A stretch of DNA of 64,000 nt from Bog-756 sp963753905 (GTDB lineage: Bacteria > Actinomycetota > Acidimicrobiia > Acidimicrobiales > RAAP-2). This document shows, in pieces, positions 23,456-31,070 of the stretch. Location: assembly GCA_963753905.1 (NCBI GenBank), contig CAVWDZ010000001.1, forward strand, positions 434,001 to 498,000, in the 5' to 3' direction. Every line of letters starts with the position of its first letter. Position 1 is the first letter of the stretch. The position numbers and the translations under genes are program-made. Below the pieces are notes generated by a model. That model was not told the origin of the DNA, searched no databases, and saw nothing but the letters and a program-made list of their open reading frames with translations.

Positions 23456-24252
23456 GTTCCCTCCTCGGTTGGCGGCGCCGGGCGGACCGGCGCCTCCGGC
23501 TGCAACTCGATGACGGTCGCGTGGGTGCCCCGGGGGAGTGAGACGGCCGCCACCACGGCCTCGGCCACTCCGGCCGGTCGCATGAAGTGGTCGTGTCTGG
23601 CGAACCCCCACGTTGCCCACTGCTCGATGACCTCGCCGGTGACCACCGGGTCCCAGTCCATCCCCATCCCGGTGAGGGTGGGGCCGGGTCGCACGATGGT
23701 CGCCCGCACTCCGGTTCCCTCGAGCTCCATCTGCAACGAGCGCACGTATCCTTCGAGGCCCCACTTCGAGGTCACGTAGGCGGCCATCGAGGGCCGGGGC
23801 CTCTCGACCACGTCGGAGGTCACGAAGACGATGTCCCCCCGCCGGCGGGTCACCAGATCGGGCAGCAGGGCACGGACCAGCCGGTGGGTGCCGCTCACGT
23901 TGACCGAGAGCACCGCGTCGAACGAGTCGGCGTCCGTGCCGAGGACCGAGCCGGCCATGTTCTGGGCGGCATTGGAGACGACGATCTCGACGGCACCCAG
24001 GATGTCGACCGCGGTCTTGGCGAACCGCTCGACCGAGTCGCTCTCGGACAGGTCGAGGTGGACCGCGACCGCCTCCCCTCCGCCGGCCCTGATGTCCGCC
24101 GCCGCCTCCTCGCAGGCCTCCACCCGCCGGGCGCCGAGGACGACCGGGTGGCCGCAGGCGGCCAGCGCCGCCGCGGTGGCCCGGCCGATGCCGGACGACG
24201 CGCCCGTCACGACCGCGGGCCGGCGGTCCGGGTGTGGGGCGAAGTCGGCCAT
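23452..24252 (-). CDS. Short-chain dehydrogenase/reductase of the CYP51 operon
   Basis: This 266-residue classical SDR has the cofactor motif TGASSGIG (residues 17-24), NAA at the end of strand 4, the catalytic Ser in VFVTSDVV and the catalytic YVTSK. It would oxidise a hydroxyl or reduce a keto group on the compound handled by the two P450s. Its TGA overlaps the CYP51 start (ATGA) and its ATG overlaps the end of the upstream P450. It occupies the place of Rv0765c in the mycobacterial order. Cofactor preference is not clear: an Arg pair (GARRVE) after the second strand favours NADP. Confidence 0.9.
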   Translation of the reverse strand: MADFAPHPDRRPAVVTGASSGIGRATAAALAACGHPVVLGARRVEACEEAAADIRAGGGEAVAVHLDLSESDSVERFAKTAVDILGAVEIVVSNAAQNMAGSVLGTDADSFDAVLSVNVSGTHRLVRALLPDLVTRRRGDIVFVTSDVVERPRPSMAAYVTSKWGLEGYVRSLQMELEGTGVRATIVRPGPTLTGMGMDWDPVVTGEVIEQWATWGFARHDHFMRPAGVAEAVVAAVSLPRGTHATVIELQPEAPVRPAPPTEEGT

Positions 24253-25457
24253 CAGCGGAGGACGACCGAGGTGGGGAGGGCGGCGAGGCCGCGCACGTTG
24301 ATCGAATGGACCCGCTCGATGCCCGCGGGGTCGACCTCGTAGCTGCCGATCCGGGCGACGAGCTCGGAGAGCCCGATCCGGGCCTCCATGCGGGCCAGGG
24401 GGGCGCCCATGCAGAAGTGCCTGCCGCTGCCGAAGCTGACCAGGCGGCTGGTGTCGCGGTCGAGGTCGTAGCGGTCGGGCTCGGGGAAGACCGTGTCGTC
24501 ACGGTTGGCCGAGCCCACCAGCAGCAGCACCCGCTCCCCTTCGGGGATGCTCGTCCCGTGCAGCTGGACCGCTGCGCGGGTCACCCGCAGCAGCATCTGG
24601 CTCGAGGTGTCGTAGCGAAGGGTCTCCTCGACCCAGTCGGGCACCCGGGCCGGCTCCGCGAACGGCTTGGCCCGCTCGTCCGGGTTGCGCCACCCCCAGT
24701 ACCACGCGTTCCCGAGCAACTTGGTCGTGGTCTCGTTGCCAGCCACAACCATGAGGAACAGGAAGGACACGATCTCCTCGTCGGAGAGGCGGTCGCCGTC
24801 GACCTCGGCCACCAGCAGTGCCGAGGTCAGATCGTCCCGGGGCGCCCTCCGTCGCCCGTCGACCATCTCCTGGTAGTAGCCGGCCAGGGTCAGTGCCGCC
24901 TCCATCCCGGCGTGCGGTACGTCGAAGACGCCGTCCTCGCGATGGAGGACCAGATCGGCGAGGCGGCGCAGCTCGGGACGGTCGGTCCGGGGGACACCGA
25001 CCAGCTCGGAGATCACGTCCATCGGCACCTTCCCGGCGAAGTCGGCGATGAAGTCGAAGGTCCCGCGCTCGAGCGCCGGCTCGAGGTGTTCGAGGGTGAT
25101 CTCGCGGATGCGGTCCTCCATCGCGCCCACCTTGGTCGGGGTGAAGCCCTTGCCGACCAGCGAGCGCATCCTGGTGTGCCTCGGGGGATCGAGCGCGAGG
25201 AAGGACATGGTCCGGTGGGCGTCCGGGCTGAAGGCACTCGGATCGAGGGACACGCCGTAGGCGTTCGAGTAGAGATCGACGTTGCGGAACGCGGCTAGTA
25301 CATCGTCGTGCCGCGACAGCGCCCAGAAGTCGAACTCGTCGTTGCGGTAGACCGGCGCCTCCACGCGCAACCGCGCATAGGTGGGATAGGGGTCCTCGTG
25401 CATGTCGTACGCGTACGGGTTGTAGTCGAGGGGCCGGCGGAGCCCGGAGGTGGTCAC
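24252..25457 (-). CDS. Cytochrome P450, CYP123-like
   Basis: This 401-residue soluble bacterial P450 has an oxygen-activation motif AGNETT (239-244), ExxR (E278-R281) and the heme loop FGSGRHFC with Cys349. SLVGKGFTP after the ALDPPRHTRMR helix is typical of actinobacterial class I P450s. Position and neighbours match CYP123 (Rv0766c) in mycobacteria, but subfamily assignment needs alignment. It presumably shares the ferredoxin encoded downstream. GTG 25457 lies in a GTGA overlap with the TetR stop; the end overlaps the SDR ATG. Confidence 0.88.
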   Translation of the reverse strand: MTTSGLRRPLDYNPYAYDMHEDPYPTYARLRVEAPVYRNDEFDFWALSRHDDVLAAFRNVDLYSNAYGVSLDPSAFSPDAHRTMSFLALDPPRHTRMRSLVGKGFTPTKVGAMEDRIREITLEHLEPALERGTFDFIADFAGKVPMDVISELVGVPRTDRPELRRLADLVLHREDGVFDVPHAGMEAALTLAGYYQEMVDGRRRAPRDDLTSALLVAEVDGDRLSDEEIVSFLFLMVVAGNETTTKLLGNAWYWGWRNPDERAKPFAEPARVPDWVEETLRYDTSSQMLLRVTRAAVQLHGTSIPEGERVLLLVGSANRDDTVFPEPDRYDLDRDTSRLVSFGSGRHFCMGAPLARMEARIGLSELVARIGSYEVDPAGIERVHSINVRGLAALPTSVVLR

Positions 25458-26107
25458 GTGTCCGCGCCACCCTCGGCGCCGGCCGTCCCCCGGTCCGGCG
25501 CACCGATCATGAGCGTGGCCGCACCGGCCACGAACGAGGGGATGTCGAGGAACGACATGTGACCGATGCCTGCCGTCAAGAGGGCCCCCGAGTAGCAGGT
25601 CTCGAGGACGCGGATCACCCGCGGGTCTGTCCCCGGGCCGGCCGCCGCCGCCAGCCGGCGGTGGATGGTGCTTCCGATGCGGTCGCGCAGGTGTCGCACG
25701 TCCGGGTTGGGGCTGAGCAGCGCGACCGTGCAGGCGTCGACCAGGGCCGGACTCTGGGCGGCGAAGAGGATCATCGCCCGCACCGCCTCCTCGATGCGTT
25801 CGGCCACCGGGAGGTCGTCGTCGCCGGCGACCGGGGGCAGCGCCTCCATGCGGCGCCAGAGCACCTCGGCGAGCAGGTGGTCCTTCGAGCTGAAGTAGGT
25901 GTACGCAGTGGCGGGGGCCACCCCGGCCCGGCTGGCGACGTTGCGCACTGTGAGCCCGGAGTACCCGACCTCCTCGACCACGTCCTCCGCGCCCTCGACG
26001 AGATGTGCGACCACCTCGGCCTGACGCACGCTCAGACGGCGCCTCGTCGCCTCGACGTGGAGGCCCAACGGCGCACCGTCCCCGCTGGGGAGGGCGGAGG
26101 TGCTCAC
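25454..26107 (-). CDS. TetR-family transcriptional regulator
   Basis: This 217-residue regulator is the first gene of the CYP51 operon. The N-terminal domain contains the TetR helix-turn-helix: VVEEVGYSGLTVRNVASRAGVAPATAYTYFSSKDHLL (residues about 43-79). The ligand domain is unassigned. Its gene is translationally coupled to the downstream P450 (GTGA), so the regulator is made with the enzymes it probably controls. The GTG start faces a 214-base divergent region with a palindromic -10 and a GACA-N2-TGTC dyad, the likely operator. The corresponding mycobacterial gene is Rv0767c. Confidence 0.87.
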   Translation of the reverse strand: MSTSALPSGDGAPLGLHVEATRRRLSVRQAEVVAHLVEGAEDVVEEVGYSGLTVRNVASRAGVAPATAYTYFSSKDHLLAEVLWRRMEALPPVAGDDDLPVAERIEEAVRAMILFAAQSPALVDACTVALLSPNPDVRHLRDRIGSTIHRRLAAAAGPGTDPRVIRVLETCYSGALLTAGIGHMSFLDIPSFVAGAATLMIGAPDRGTAGAEGGADT

Positions 26108-26153
26108 CGCTCGGTCCGGACCGCCGCCGGCCTGGTGTCGCTCATCGGCGCAA

Positions 26154-26174
26154 ACTATAGTCCAGACACCTGTC
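26154..26174. promoter_or_regulatory. Divergent promoter and operator candidate
   Basis: The palindrome ACTATAGT (26154-26161) gives a TATAGT -10 on both strands. Beside it GACA-CC-TGTC (26165-26174) is a 4-2-4 dyad. They sit between the TetR operon (minus) and the hydroxyacid dehydrogenase operon (plus), so one regulator could control both. The rest of 26108-26321 shows nothing further. Confidence 0.5.
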
Positions 26175-26321
26175 CAACTTCACCGGGCGATCCGGGCACG
26201 GCGCCCGCGCCTCGTCCCGGCAGCCCGGGAGGAGCGGGTCAGGCAACATGTCCACACGAGACGTCCGATGACAGGGCCGGCCGACCGGCCGGCGCCGAAC
26301 GAGCGGGGAGGGACGCTGACC

Positions 26322-27227
26322 GTGTCCAAGGAGCAATCGACCGACGGAGCCGAGGCGGGTCGACAGCCGACCGTCGGGGTGATCGGGCTCGGCCTCATCG
26401 GCGACGGCATCGCCACCAACGCCCTGGCCGCAGGGTTCCCCCTGGTGGTGTGCGACGTGCGCCCGGAGGCAACCGACCGCTATTCGGGGCGTGCCGACGT
26501 GGCGGCCTCTCCCGCCGACCTTGCCCGCAGGGCCGACATCGTGGTGGTGGCCGTGGTCGACGACGACCAGGTGCACGCCGTCCTCTCCGGACCGGAAGGC
26601 GGCCTCGCCGCGGCCCGGCCGGGGACCGCCTTCCTCATCGTGAGCACGATCTCCGCAGCCTGCGTGCAGGCCATCGGCGCCGAGGCGAACGCCCTCGGGA
26701 TGGCGATGGTCGACTGCGGGGTCACCGGCGGCCCTGCAGCGGCGGCCTCCGGCGATCTGGTCTGCATGGTGGGCGGCGATCCCGCCGACATCGAGCGGCT
26801 CACGCCGCTCCTCGACGCCATCGGGTCGCTGACCGTCGCCATGGGACCCTTCGGCACCGGGCTCGCGGCCAAGCTGGCCCGCAACCTGGTCACGTACGGG
26901 TCGTGGTTGGCCGCCTACGAGGGTCAGCTGCTTGCCGAGGCGGCCGGCATCGAGCTCGCCAAGCTGGCGGAGGTCATCCGCAAGAGTGACGCCCAGATCG
27001 GCGGGGTCTCGAGGCTCATGTTCCGCACGACGGTCGCGCCGTTCACCGAGGCCGACGACGAGGGACTGGTCGGGGCCATGCGAGCTGCTGCGGGCCTCGC
27101 CCACAAGGACCTCGCCGCGGCACTGGAGCTCGCCGACACCCTCGACGTCGCGTTGCCGCTGGCCTCTCTCACGGACCAGCAGTGCGACAGCATCTTCGGG
27201 GTGGGCGGAACGGTGGCGGAGCGGTGA
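26322..27227 (+). CDS. 3-hydroxyisobutyrate dehydrogenase-like (beta-hydroxyacid dehydrogenase)
   Basis: This 301-residue enzyme has an N-terminal Rossmann fold (VGVIGLGLIGDGIATN) and the substrate-binding VDCGVTGGPAAAASGDLVCMVGG motif. The conserved lysine lies in GLAAKLARNLVTYG, as in beta-hydroxyacid dehydrogenases that oxidise small hydroxyacids with NAD(P). I chose GTG 26322 because GGGGAGGG stands 9 bases upstream; an in-frame ATG at 26268 would add 18 non-conserved residues. First gene of the divergent operon; Rv0770 is the mycobacterial counterpart by content. The stop overlaps a short frame by GTGA. Confidence 0.87.
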   Translation: MSKEQSTDGAEAGRQPTVGVIGLGLIGDGIATNALAAGFPLVVCDVRPEATDRYSGRADVAASPADLARRADIVVVAVVDDDQVHAVLSGPEGGLAAARPGTAFLIVSTISAACVQAIGAEANALGMAMVDCGVTGGPAAAASGDLVCMVGGDPADIERLTPLLDAIGSLTVAMGPFGTGLAAKLARNLVTYGSWLAAYEGQLLAEAAGIELAKLAEVIRKSDAQIGGVSRLMFRTTVAPFTEADDEGLVGAMRAAAGLAHKDLAAALELADTLDVALPLASLTDQQCDSIFGVGGTVAER

Positions 27228-27331
27228 GCAGCGGCAGCCCGGACCCCGCGTCCGCTCCGACCCCGGTCGTGGGCGAGGAGCGGCTGTTCGAGGAGTATCT
27301 CGAGCTCGAGTCGATCTCAGGACCCGCGTGA
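27224..27331 (+). CDS. Possible 35-residue peptide gene
   Basis: A GTG at 27224 shares the GTGA overlap with the dehydrogenase stop and opens a 35-codon frame ending at TGA 27331, 28 bases before the CMD gene. The product has a Pro/Ser-rich start and an acidic helix-like end (GEERLFEEYLELES). Overlapping GTGA starts mark most genuine genes here, which is the only argument for it. No family recognised; it may equally be a chance frame in a short spacer. Confidence 0.3.
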   Translation: MSSGSPDPASAPTPVVGEERLFEEYLELESISGPA

Positions 27332-27359
27332 TGGGTCCGACCGAAGGGAGCAGGCGACC

Positions 27360-27782
27360 ATGAGTGAGCCGAGCGCGGGCAGGACACCCCGGTCCAGGGG
27401 CATTGCCAAGATGGAGGAGGTCTACGGTTTCTCGGTCGACCCGGACCAGCTCGAAGGTCCCTATGCCGCGTTCACCGTCGACCACCTCTTCGGGACGGTC
27501 TGGACGAGGGACGCACTCGGGACCCGGGACCGGCGTCTGATCACCATCGGCGTGCTGGCCGCGTTGGGCCAGTCCCCGCTCATCGAGATCCAGTTCCGCT
27601 CGGCGCTCGAGCGCGGTGAGCTGACCGAGGAGCAGGTGCGTGAGATCGTGCTCCACCTGACCCACTACATCGGGTGGCCGCTCTCGACCGAGGTCAACGC
27701 CGTGGCCGAGAAGGTCATCGCCCAGCGCCGCAAGGCAGAGGCCGTTGCCCCCCCGCCCGGCACCAGGGGAGCCGGGGCGTGA
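27360..27782 (+). CDS. Carboxymuconolactone decarboxylase family protein
   Basis: This 140-residue protein has the CMD/AhpD-like helical fold: FGTVWTRDALGTRDRRLITIGVLAALG, then EIQFRSALERGELTEEQVREIVLHLTHYIGWPLSTE. There is no CxxC, so it is not a peroxidase of the AhpD type. The HLTHYIGWP segment is that of gamma-carboxymuconolactone decarboxylase relatives. The substrate is probably not muconolactone, since no protocatechuate genes are near. The mycobacterial counterpart is Rv0771. The ATG has GGGAGCAGG upstream; the stop overlaps the SDR start (GTGA). Confidence 0.88.
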   Translation: MSEPSAGRTPRSRGIAKMEEVYGFSVDPDQLEGPYAAFTVDHLFGTVWTRDALGTRDRRLITIGVLAALGQSPLIEIQFRSALERGELTEEQVREIVLHLTHYIGWPLSTEVNAVAEKVIAQRRKAEAVAPPPGTRGAGA

Positions 27783-28570
27783 GCGCGGCTGGTGCCGCCG
27801 ACGGTGCGCCGACGGTTCGCTTCGACTTCACCGGCAAGGTGGCCATCGTGACCGGCTCGGCCGGTGGGATCGGTCAGGCCTACGCCGAGGCGCTCGCATC
27901 TGCTGGGGCGTCGGTCGTCGTGGCCGACATCGACGCCACGGGGGCCGGTGCGGTCGCAGCCGGGATCGAGGAGCGCGGCGGCGCGGCCACCGCAGTGCGA
28001 GTGGACGTGGCAGACCCGGGTTCCGCCGCGGCGATGGCGGAGGCAACGACCGAACGGTTCGGCGGCATCGACTTCCTCGTCAACAACGCGGCGATCTTCG
28101 GGACGATGAAGCTCGATCTCCTGCTCACGGTCGACTGGGACTACCTCAACCGCTTCCTCTCGGTCAACATGCTCGGAGCGCTCAACTGTGTCCGGGCCTG
28201 CTATCCGGCGATGCGTGCCCGGGGTGGGGGAGCGATCGTGAACCAGTCCTCGACAGCGGCCTACCTCTACGCCGGCTTCTACGGGCTCGCCAAGGCCGGG
28301 GTCAACTCCATCACCCAGCAGCTCGCCCACGAGCTCGGGGGCGACCACATCCGCACCAATGCGATCGCGCCGGGGCCGATCGACACCGAGGCGTCGCGCA
28401 CGGTCGTGCCGGACGCGTTCATGCAGCCGATCCTGGCCGGACTCGCCATCAAGCGCCAGGGGCTGCCGTCGGATCTGACTGGCCTGTGCCTCTTCCTCCT
28501 CTCCGATCAGGCGTCCTGGATCACCGGCCACGTGTTCAACGTGGACGGCGGACAGGTGGTGCGCCCGTGA
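27779..28570 (+). CDS. Short-chain dehydrogenase/reductase
   Basis: This 263-residue classical SDR has TGSAGGIG, NNAA, the catalytic Ser in VNQSSTA and YGLAK. After GKVAIVTG the second strand ends VVADID, with an Asp favouring NAD. GTG 27779 overlaps the CMD stop. The frame continues upstream, but the fold begins just after this start. By content it matches Rv0769. It probably acts on the same hydroxy/keto intermediate as the neighbouring dehydrogenase and hydratase. Confidence 0.9.
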   Translation: MSAAGAADGAPTVRFDFTGKVAIVTGSAGGIGQAYAEALASAGASVVVADIDATGAGAVAAGIEERGGAATAVRVDVADPGSAAAMAEATTERFGGIDFLVNNAAIFGTMKLDLLLTVDWDYLNRFLSVNMLGALNCVRACYPAMRARGGGAIVNQSSTAAYLYAGFYGLAKAGVNSITQQLAHELGGDHIRTNAIAPGPIDTEASRTVVPDAFMQPILAGLAIKRQGLPSDLTGLCLFLLSDQASWITGHVFNVDGGQVVRP

Positions 28571-28616
28571 CGGAAGGCGGTACCCGACCGGCGGGCATCC
28601 GGGCCGGCGGCCATCG

Positions 28617-29381
28617 ATGACCGACCACCGGATCGCTGTCGGGCTCGACGGCGGCGTGATGAGCGTCGTCTTCGACCGCCCCGAGGTACGCAACGCGTTC
28701 GACCGCGCCATGTACCGGGCGGTGACCGGCGCACTGAGCGACGCCTTGACCGACGACGGGGTGCGGGCCGTCGTGCTGTCCGGCCGGGGCACGGCGTTCT
28801 GCTCGGGTCAGGACCTGAAGGAGATGACCGCCATCGCGACCGGAGGGTCCCGCCCGGACGCCGGGTCGGGCTTCCAGGAGCTGCTCGACGTCGTGGTCGG
28901 GTTCGACAAGCCGTTGCTCGCCGCGGTGCACGGCGTGGGGGTGGGGCTCGGATGCTCGGTGCTCGGCCATGTCGACCTCGTGCTCATCGACGAGGACGCC
29001 AGGCTGCGGGTTCCCTTCGCCGAGATGGGCGTGCCACCGGAAGCCGCCAGCAGCGTGCTGCTCCCGGCACGGATGGGATGGCAGCGGGCCGCCGCCGCGC
29101 TGCTCGCCTCGGAGTGGATCAGCGCTTCCCAGGCGGTGGAGTCGGGCCTCGCGTTGCGGGTCTGCCCGGCCGGCACCGTGCTCGAGGAAACCCTCGCCCT
29201 TGCTCGCACCGTCGCCTCGTTCCCGGCGCACGCCACCCGCGAGATCAAGCGTCTGATGCTGGCCGGTCGCGGCGCCGACGTGGCCGAGGCCCGCCGGCGC
29301 GAGGAGGCCGCCTTCGCCGCCCTCTTCGCCGACCCCGCCCGCAATCCGGGATCCCAGCTGCTTGACGCGCTGGGGGAGTGA
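28617..29381 (+). CDS. Enoyl-CoA hydratase/isomerase
   Basis: This 254-residue crotonase-fold enzyme has FDRPEVRNAFDRAMYRAV, the first oxyanion-hole region GRGTAFCSGQDL and the second, AAVHGVGVGLGCSVLGHVD. An acidic residue is found in EMGVPPEA, where hydratases carry a catalytic Glu, although the GLIPGAGGT stretch of classical hydratases is altered, so isomerase or hydrolase activity is possible. It lies in the catabolic operon 46 bases after the SDR. Expected substrate: an acyl-CoA from side-chain or ring degradation. Confidence 0.88.
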   Translation: MTDHRIAVGLDGGVMSVVFDRPEVRNAFDRAMYRAVTGALSDALTDDGVRAVVLSGRGTAFCSGQDLKEMTAIATGGSRPDAGSGFQELLDVVVGFDKPLLAAVHGVGVGLGCSVLGHVDLVLIDEDARLRVPFAEMGVPPEAASSVLLPARMGWQRAAAALLASEWISASQAVESGLALRVCPAGTVLEETLALARTVASFPAHATREIKRLMLAGRGADVAEARRREEAAFAALFADPARNPGSQLLDALGE

Positions 29382-29387
29382 CCGGCC

Positions 29388-30245
29388 GTGCGGCTCGGGA
29401 TCACCGCCTTTCTCACCGACCGGACCATGACCCCCGCCGACCTGGCCACAGCGGCCGAGGAGCGCGGGTTCGCCTCGCTCTATCTCCCCGAGCACACCCA
29501 CCTCCCGGTCCGAGCCGACACGCCGCCCGCCCTGGTCGAGGGGGTGCATCTGGAGGACTACCGCCGCAGCCTCGACCCGTTCGTGGCCCTGGCCACCATG
29601 TCCTCGGTGACCACCACGCTGCGTCTCGGGACCGGGGTGGTCCTGATCGCTCAGCACGACCCGATCGTGCTTGCCAAGCAGGTCGCCACCCTCGACCATC
29701 TGAGCGGTGGCCGGGTCGTCCTCGGCATCGGGTTCGGCTGGAACCGCGCCGAGGCGGCCGACCACGGTGTCGACTTCTCGAGTCGTCGCGGGGTGGCACG
29801 CGACCACGTCCTCTGCATGCAGGCGCTCTGGGGGGCCGACCCCGCCGAGTACCACGGAGAGCACATCGAGCTCGACCCGTGCTGGAGCTCGCCGAAGCCG
29901 GTCCAGCGTCCGGGCGTCCCCGTCCTCGTCGGCGGCCGTGCCGGCCCTGCGACGTTCGCCGCCATCGCCGAGTACGCCGACGGATGGCTCCCGGTCGGCG
30001 GCTCGGGGCTGGGCGAGGCCATGCCGGTGCTGCGGCGTGCGGCCGAGGAGCGCGGTCGGGAGCCAGGATCGGTCCGGGTGGTCCCGTTCGGAACCGTCCC
30101 CTCGGACGCCAAGCTCGCCCACTTGCGCGACCTGGGTATCGACGAGGTGGTGCTGCGGGTGCCCTCCGGTGGTCCTTCGGTGATGCTCCCGGTCCTCGAC
30201 GAGTATGCCGGCTACGTGGCGCGGTTCGGTGACGCGGATGCCTGA
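29388..30245 (+). CDS. LLM-class F420-dependent oxidoreductase
   Basis: This 285-residue TIM-barrel protein has LATAAEERGFASLYLPEHTHLP, LGTGVVLIAQHDPIVLAKQVATLDHLSGGRVVLGIGFGWN and PVLVGGRAGPATFAAIAEYADGWLP, typical of F420-dependent LLM enzymes. GTG 29388 is 6 bases after the hydratase stop. It is only distantly similar in motif wording to the LLM protein at 5343-6347 and is likely to have a different substrate. Its end overlaps the next gene by 8 bases. Confidence 0.9.
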   Translation: MRLGITAFLTDRTMTPADLATAAEERGFASLYLPEHTHLPVRADTPPALVEGVHLEDYRRSLDPFVALATMSSVTTTLRLGTGVVLIAQHDPIVLAKQVATLDHLSGGRVVLGIGFGWNRAEAADHGVDFSSRRGVARDHVLCMQALWGADPAEYHGEHIELDPCWSSPKPVQRPGVPVLVGGRAGPATFAAIAEYADGWLPVGGSGLGEAMPVLRRAAEERGREPGSVRVVPFGTVPSDAKLAHLRDLGIDEVVLRVPSGGPSVMLPVLDEYAGYVARFGDADA

Positions 30246-30957
30246 GGAACCGCCCCGCCGTGAGGGGCCCCGCCGTGCGGGGCCACCCGGCAGGCCCTGG
30301 AGTGGCGGGGGACGCGAGCAGTTGGCCGCGGCGGTGCGTCGTCTGATGGAGCTCACGGTGACCTCGTCCCCGTCCCCGGCTGTTCTCGCCGACGCCGCAC
30401 GAAAGATCACAGAGATTGCGGACGGTTTGGAGGTCTCGGTGCCGGCGGAGGGTCCCGTGCCGATCGGCCGGTTCGCCGAGCATCCGGTCGGGCCCGAGGA
30501 GGTCGGCGCCCTCGCCTCGGCCATGCCCTTCGACATGGTCATCGGCAGCTGCAACCCGCTGTCCCCTCCGGTCGAGGTCGAGTTCAGGCCACCCCTGGCC
30601 ATCGGCCGGGTGGTGTTCTCGCCGACCTACGAGGGCGCACCGGGGTGCGTGCACGGCGCGGCGCTCGCCGGGTGCTTCGACATCATGCTCACCGCGGCCA
30701 ACGTGCTGGCCGACGCGGCCGGTCCCACCGTCGAGCTCTCGATCAAGTACCGCAAGCCGACCCGGGTGGGCGTGGAGTCGGTGTTCGAGTCGTGGGTCAC
30801 CCGGCGGACCGACCGTCGTGTGTTCAGCCAGGGCCGGCTGCTCCAGGACGGCGTCGTCACCGTCGAGGCGCTCGGGGAGTTCGTACACATGGAGCGCACC
30901 CGCATCGCGGCGATGCACCGGACGGAGGACCGCACGGCAACGGCCGGGGACGGGTGA
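30238..30957 (+). CDS. Hotdog-fold thioesterase (PaaI-like)
   Basis: This 239-residue protein has a variable N-terminal 100 residues and a C-terminal hotdog domain. GRVVFSPTYEGAPGCVHGAALAGCFDIMLTAAN carries the HG-A motif of acyl-CoA thioesterases, followed by VELSIKYRKPTRVG and a last strand. It would hydrolyse an acyl-CoA released by the operon. ATG 30238 overlaps the LLM stop by 8 bases. This is the last gene of the six-gene catabolic operon. Confidence 0.85.
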   Translation: MPEEPPRREGPRRAGPPGRPWSGGGREQLAAAVRRLMELTVTSSPSPAVLADAARKITEIADGLEVSVPAEGPVPIGRFAEHPVGPEEVGALASAMPFDMVIGSCNPLSPPVEVEFRPPLAIGRVVFSPTYEGAPGCVHGAALAGCFDIMLTAANVLADAAGPTVELSIKYRKPTRVGVESVFESWVTRRTDRRVFSQGRLLQDGVVTVEALGEFVHMERTRIAAMHRTEDRTATAGDG

Positions 30958-31070
30958 GCGGGTGCGCCACGCGCGCGCCGTCCACATTCTCTAGAGTCTG
31001 GTCACGGCGCCCCCCGGGGAGAGGATCGACGACCTGCCCGGGCAGCCGACGAGCAAGGGGGAGACTGCCT

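Noticed and set aside
22058..24502. Apparent 814-residue fusion of P450 with an upstream domain
   Set aside because: The upstream half is an out-of-frame reading of the SDR gene; CYP51 starts normally at 23455 in the ATGA overlap.
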